From: Georgfuchsia toluolica
GTDB taxonomy: Bacteria > Pseudomonadota > Gammaproteobacteria > Burkholderiales > Rhodocyclaceae
DNA length: 36,233 nucleotides
Assembly (NCBI RefSeq): GCF_907163265.1
Contig: NZ_CAJQUM010000002.1
Location: forward strand, 1 to 36,233
Reading direction: 5' to 3'
Numbering within the stretch: position 1 is the stretch's first letter; every line of letters starts with the position of its first letter. The position numbers and the translations under genes are program-made. The notes under the pieces were generated by a model. It saw only the letters and a list, made by a program, of their open reading frames with translations, made no database searches and was not told the origin of the DNA. Below are positions 32,665 to 36,233 of the stretch, piece after piece.

Positions 32665-35259
32665 ATGGGCGATATGATCACCGAACAAACCTTGGAATAC
32701 AGAGGCAAAGTAATTCAGTTTCCCCCGGAAAATCCGGCAGAAAAGGATATCCCGGCCGATGAACTTCACGAACATCTGCAAAATCCGTCCACTGCCCGGA
32801 CCCGGCGGCTTAAGGCACGCTGCCGATGGAAACACGCCTCGGCCGGCGAGTTTTGCGAAAAGAGCGTCACCGCGGGCATCGAGCGCATGCGGCTAATCAC
32901 CGAGGCGCACAAGGCGACGGTTGGCAAGCCGGAACCGATCCGCCGCGCTCTCGGCCTCAAGCACGTCCTCGATAATTCCACGCTCGTCTTGAATACTGAC
33001 GAGTTTATCGTCGGTTACCACGCCGAAGACCCGAACATGTTCCCGCTCTATCCGGAGTTGTCGTACATGGCGGTGCAGGATTACCTGGGAACCAGTTATG
33101 CGCCACAGCCTGTCAGTGAAGCGCAGGCTATCGTCAATTACTGGAAGCCCTTCAGTCTACAGTCGCGCTGTGAGAAGTATTTCGATCCGGTCGATCTGCG
33201 CCGCGGTTATCAGGTGAGCACGATCGAAGGCCCGGTATTCGCTTCAGGCTATAACAGCGTTGTTCCGCCGTACGAAACCGTCCTCGAAGACGGCCTGCTC
33301 GCCCGGATTAAGCTGGCAGAAAAGCACATCGCTGAAGCCAAGGCGGAAATGGAGAAGTTTCCCTGGAACGCCACCAAGGGTCTCGACTGGGTCGACAAGA
33401 TCGACAACTGGGAAGCGATGATCATCGCCTCCAAGGCGGTAATCGCCTGGGCCAGGCGGCACGCGCGGCTGTGCCGGATCGTCGCCGAGCACTTCGAGAC
33501 TGATCCCATGCGCAAGAAGGAACTTCTCGAGATCGCTGACATCTGCCAGCGTATGCCTGCCGAACCGGCCAGGGGCTTGAAGGACGCGATGCAATCGAAG
33601 TGGTTCACCTTCCTCATCTGCCACGCCATCGAACGTTACGCGAGCGGTTACGCGCAGAAGGAGGACTCGTTACTGTGGCCGTATTACAAGGCCAGCGTCA
33701 TCGACAAGAGCTTCCAGCCGATGGAGCACAAGGATGTCGTCGAACTCGTGGAAATGGAACGGCTGAAGATTTCGGAACATGGCGCCGGAAAATCGCGAGC
33801 CTACCGCGAGATTTTTCCAGGATCGAACGATTTGTTCATTCTCACCTTGGGCGGCACCAACGGCGATGGCTCCGACGCCTGCAACGACGTGACGGACGCG
33901 ATTCTGGAAGCCGCCAAGCGTATTCGCACTACCGAACCGTCGATCGTCTTCCGCTACTCGATGAAAAATCGCGTTAAGACGTTGCGCTGGGTTTTCGAGT
34001 GCATCCGCGACGGTCTCGGTTACCCGTCGATCAAGAACGACGACATTGGCATCAAACAGATGCTTGAATATTCCAAGTACAGCCTCACCGGCAATGGCGC
34101 CACAGAAGAAGAATCCCATTACTGGGTTAACGTACTGTGCATGTCGCCTGGCCTGGCTGGCCGCCGCAAATCGCAGAAAACGCGTTCCGAAGGCGGCAGC
34201 GCTATTTTCCCGGCGAAGATCCTCGAAATCACGCTCAACAATGGCTATGATTGGTCCTACGCTGACATGCAGATGGGACCGGAAACGGGCCATGCCGTCG
34301 ATTTCAAGAGCTTCGACGACTTGTGGGAAGCCTTCCGCAAACAGTACCAGTACGCGATTGCTTTTGCCATTCGCTGCAAGGACGTCTCCCGAATTATGGA
34401 ATGCCGCTTTCTGCAAATGCCCTTCGTCTCAGCTCTCGACGACGGCTGTATGGAGCTCGGCATGGATGCCAACGCACTCTCCGAGCAGCCCAACGGCTGG
34501 CACAACCCGATTACCACCATCGTTGCAGGCAACTCCCTGGTCGCGATCAAGAAGCTGATCTACGACGAAAAGAAGTACACGATGGCCCAGCTCATGGTAG
34601 CGCTGAAGGACAACTGGGAAGGCCATGAAGATATGCGCTTGGCCTTCAAGAAAGCGCCCAAGTGGGGCAACGACGATCCGGCAGCTGATACGCTGATCAG
34701 CAAATTCTACGAGGACATCCTCGGCGGTGAAATGGGCAAGAATACCAACTACTCGGGTGGCCCGGTACTCCCCGTCGGCCAGGCGGTTGGCCTGTACATG
34801 GAGGTCGGCTCGCGTACCGGTCCGACGCCAGACGGGCGCTTCGGAGGCGAGGCGGCAGATGACGGTGGCATCTCACCCTACATGGGTACCGACAAGAAGG
34901 GTCCGACGGCAGTGCTGCGCTCGGTATCCAAGGTGCAGAAGAACCAGAAGGCGAACCTGCTCAATCAACGCCTGTCGGTACCCATCATGCGTTCCAAGCA
35001 TGGCTTCGATATCTGGCACTCCTACATGAATACCTGGCATGACCTGAACATCGATCATGTCCAGTTCAACGTGGTGAGCACCGATGAGTTGAAGGCCGCT
35101 CAACGGGAACCGGAAAAGCATCAGGATCTGATCGTCCGCGTCTCAGGCTTCAGCGCCCGCTTTGTCGACATCCCGACCTACGGCCAGAACACCATCATCG
35201 CCAGACACGAGCAGGATTTCAGCGCTCAGGATCTGGAATTCCTTAAAGTCGACCTTTGA
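32665..35259 (+). CDS. bssA: Benzylsuccinate synthase alpha (catalytic) subunit, copy 2
   Basis: A second 864-residue glycyl radical enzyme, the same length as copy 1. The catalytic Cys492 (VNVLCMSPG) and the radical Gly828 (RVSGFSARF) sit at identical positions, so it should be active. Differences close to key sites include Asn for Leu399 (GGTNGDG), Tyr for Ser486, Leu for Ile497 just after the cysteine, and Phe for Tyr829 after the radical glycine. The last 130 or so residues are almost the same in both. I chose the ATG at 32665 because GCAGGAGGCGAT lies just upstream; an earlier in-frame start overlaps bssC2. It may serve a different hydrocarbon, which is inference. Confidence 0.96.
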   Translation: MGDMITEQTLEYRGKVIQFPPENPAEKDIPADELHEHLQNPSTARTRRLKARCRWKHASAGEFCEKSVTAGIERMRLITEAHKATVGKPEPIRRALGLKHVLDNSTLVLNTDEFIVGYHAEDPNMFPLYPELSYMAVQDYLGTSYAPQPVSEAQAIVNYWKPFSLQSRCEKYFDPVDLRRGYQVSTIEGPVFASGYNSVVPPYETVLEDGLLARIKLAEKHIAEAKAEMEKFPWNATKGLDWVDKIDNWEAMIIASKAVIAWARRHARLCRIVAEHFETDPMRKKELLEIADICQRMPAEPARGLKDAMQSKWFTFLICHAIERYASGYAQKEDSLLWPYYKASVIDKSFQPMEHKDVVELVEMERLKISEHGAGKSRAYREIFPGSNDLFILTLGGTNGDGSDACNDVTDAILEAAKRIRTTEPSIVFRYSMKNRVKTLRWVFECIRDGLGYPSIKNDDIGIKQMLEYSKYSLTGNGATEEESHYWVNVLCMSPGLAGRRKSQKTRSEGGSAIFPAKILEITLNNGYDWSYADMQMGPETGHAVDFKSFDDLWEAFRKQYQYAIAFAIRCKDVSRIMECRFLQMPFVSALDDGCMELGMDANALSEQPNGWHNPITTIVAGNSLVAIKKLIYDEKKYTMAQLMVALKDNWEGHEDMRLAFKKAPKWGNDDPAADTLISKFYEDILGGEMGKNTNYSGGPVLPVGQAVGLYMEVGSRTGPTPDGRFGGEAADDGGISPYMGTDKKGPTAVLRSVSKVQKNQKANLLNQRLSVPIMRSKHGFDIWHSYMNTWHDLNIDHVQFNVVSTDELKAAQREPEKHQDLIVRVSGFSARFVDIPTYGQNTIIARHEQDFSAQDLEFLKVDL

Positions 35260-35273
35260 GCTGGATATCTGAC

Positions 35274-35495
35274 ATGACTGTGATACACACGCAAGTACAC
35301 AAGGAAGATAATACCAACAAGCCCTGCTACGACTGCAAGTGGCAGACACCGGACCCGACCGATCCGTTGCGCGGCCAATGCACGGTAAACCGCCACGCGC
35401 TGGGCGGCGTCTGGAAACGCTGGATCAGCGATGTTGCCCACTCGACCTGCAGCCGGTATGAGGAGGGCGAACTGAGCTTCCGCGATCACGTGTAG
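35274..35495 (+). CDS. bssB: Benzylsuccinate synthase beta subunit, copy 2
   Basis: A 73-residue [4Fe-4S] beta subunit with Cys18, Cys21, Cys36 and Cys59 (KPCYDCKWQTPDPTD, GQCTVNR, STCSRYEE). It is homologous to 20143-20373, with a shorter, different N-terminus. The ATG at 35274 is 14 bases after the bssA2 stop. An in-frame TTG at 35256 would overlap bssA2 and is less likely. Only a weak GAGCTGG site is present, so coupling to bssA2 translation is probable. Confidence 0.93.
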   Translation: MTVIHTQVHKEDNTNKPCYDCKWQTPDPTDPLRGQCTVNRHALGGVWKRWISDVAHSTCSRYEEGELSFRDHV

Positions 35496-35505
35496 GTGGC
35501 AGGTA

Positions 35506-35552
35506 GGCGGAAAGCCTGTAAGGCTTCCGCCGTCAGTTCTCTGGCGACGGCG
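35506..35552 (+). promoter_or_regulatory. Overlapping hairpins between bssB2 and bssE2
   Basis: GGCGGAAAGCC (35506-35516) pairs with GGCTTCCGCC (35522-35531), giving a 10-base stem with one bulged A and the loop TGTAA. CGCCGTC (35528-35534) pairs perfectly with GACGGCG (35546-35552). The arms overlap by four bases, so the two stems exclude each other. No T-run follows. The position is equivalent to the structured region after bssB in the first operon. Confidence 0.6.
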
Positions 35553-35615
35553 CGGGCGTCGAAGGTCGTCCGTGTCGTCAGTCTGCGCCCACCGACCAGA
35601 ATAAGCGCGCCTATC

Positions 35616-36233
35616 ATGAAAAATCCTGGCAGCAATCTCAACAGCGTTCTCATCCCGGACGCCGATCCCTACTACTATCTGTCGACCGAAATCCTGAGTT
35701 TCCTCGACAAGATCAACAAGATATCGCATCGACACCCGGTCAATGTGCTGGTCGTCGGCAAGCAGGGATGTGGCAAGTCCTCTCTCGTCAGGCAATACGC
35801 CGCCGTGCATCGGTTGCCCTTGGCGACTTTCCAGATCGGAGTGCTCTCCGAACCGGGACAACTGTTCGGCGAGTACGCGCTCGAAAACGGCGAGACCAAG
35901 TACAAGCAGTTCCTCTTTCCACAGGCGATCCGTACACCCAACTGCATCATCCACCTGGAGGAAATAAACCGGCCCGAGCACCCGAAGGCGCTCAATATGC
36001 TGTTCTCCATCCTCTCCGACGACCGTCAGGTGTGGATGGATGAACTGGGCCTGCTGCAGGTCGCGCCCGGCGTAGTATTCTTCGCCACCCTCAACGAGGG
36101 CGCCGAATTCGTCGGCACGGAACTACTCGACCCGGCGCTGCGCGACCGCTTCTACGTCACCACCATGGACTTTCTCCCCAACGAGGTGGAGAAGGAAGTG
36201 CTGCGGAAGAAGACTTTGGTCAGCCCTGAGCAG
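35616..36233 (+). CDS. bssE: MoxR-type AAA+ ATPase, copy 2, 3' end outside window
   Basis: The open frame runs from the ATG at 35616 to the window edge (206 codons, no stop). It is highly similar to BssE at 20632-21498: Walker A GKQGCGKS, Walker B IIHLEEIN, and the LDPALRDRFYVTTMDFLP segment are all conserved. About 80 residues are missing compared with copy 1. The second operon therefore includes its own ATPase. Whether it also carries the VWA partner and the unusual tail genes lies beyond the window. Confidence 0.93.
   Translation, partial: MKNPGSNLNSVLIPDADPYYYLSTEILSFLDKINKISHRHPVNVLVVGKQGCGKSSLVRQYAAVHRLPLATFQIGVLSEPGQLFGEYALENGETKYKQFLFPQAIRTPNCIIHLEEINRPEHPKALNMLFSILSDDRQVWMDELGLLQVAPGVVFFATLNEGAEFVGTELLDPALRDRFYVTTMDFLPNEVEKEVLRKKTLVSPEQ

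Noticed and set aside
1..36233. CRISPR arrays, tRNA or rRNA genes
   Set aside because: No regularly spaced short repeats and no cloverleaf or rRNA segments were seen; only IS copies, the dioxygenase duplication and the two bss operons repeat.

Overview
The window looks like part of a catabolic island for aromatic hydrocarbons in a betaproteobacterium of the Thauera / Aromatoleum-Azoarcus / Georgfuchsia type. This placement rests on gene content: a Dmp-type phenol hydroxylase, a meta-cleavage pathway, and benzylsuccinate synthase (Bss) operons of the kind known from toluene-degrading denitrifiers and iron reducers. No rRNA, tRNA or other marker gene is present, so the genus is an inference.

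Region 1 (1-12.6 kb, almost all minus strand) is an oxygen-dependent pathway. Read in its own direction it holds a six-component phenol hydroxylase (dmpKLMNOP-like), a dmpQ/xylT-like ferredoxin, two tandem catechol 2,3-dioxygenases, a GlcG/HbpS-type protein, and dmpC, D, E and a window-truncated F. A LysR regulator on the plus strand sits between the dmpQ-like gene and the first dioxygenase. Each dioxygenase copy has its own ATAC-N7-GTAT LysR box. The hydroxylase operon starts with a plausible sigma-54 promoter.

Region 2 (12.77-16.2 kb) is an insertion-sequence nest. An intact IS5-family element with a TTAG target duplication and a frameshifted, inverted second copy lie in and beside a decayed IS3-family transposase. 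An AT-rich leader with a REP-like palindrome follows.

Region 3 (16.2-28.7 kb, plus strand) is a bss operon: bssD (activase), bssC, bssA, bssB, bssE (MoxR ATPase), then a VWA protein, a DUF4125 protein, a MoaD/ThiS-like beta-grasp protein ending in Gly-Gly, an unrecognised Cys-cluster protein, a fused DUF4258/YgiT-zinc-finger protein, a DUF4037 protein, an extended SDR and a YtcJ-like amidohydrolase. Benzylsuccinate synthase adds toluene to fumarate without oxygen, using a glycyl radical installed by BssD. The tail genes have no obvious role in that reaction and are the most promising unexplored system here; assembly, repair or modification of the enzyme is a reasonable but unproven guess.

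Region 4 (28.7-32.1 kb, minus strand) holds an EamA transporter, a junk segment in which an FAD-oxidoreductase start abuts a 4Fe-4S ferredoxin remnant, and an XylR/DmpR-type sigma-54 activator.

Region 5 (32.4 kb to the end, plus strand) is a second bss operon, bssC2-A2-B2-E2 (E2 cut by the window edge). It starts directly with bssC, with no bssD in front, and diverges from the sigma-54 activator. Both bss operons carry overlapping, mutually exclusive hairpins between bssB and bssE.

Taken together, the genes would allow attack on toluene-like compounds by the anaerobic fumarate-addition route and on phenols or catechols by the aerobic route, with possible shared control by the XylR/DmpR-type regulator.
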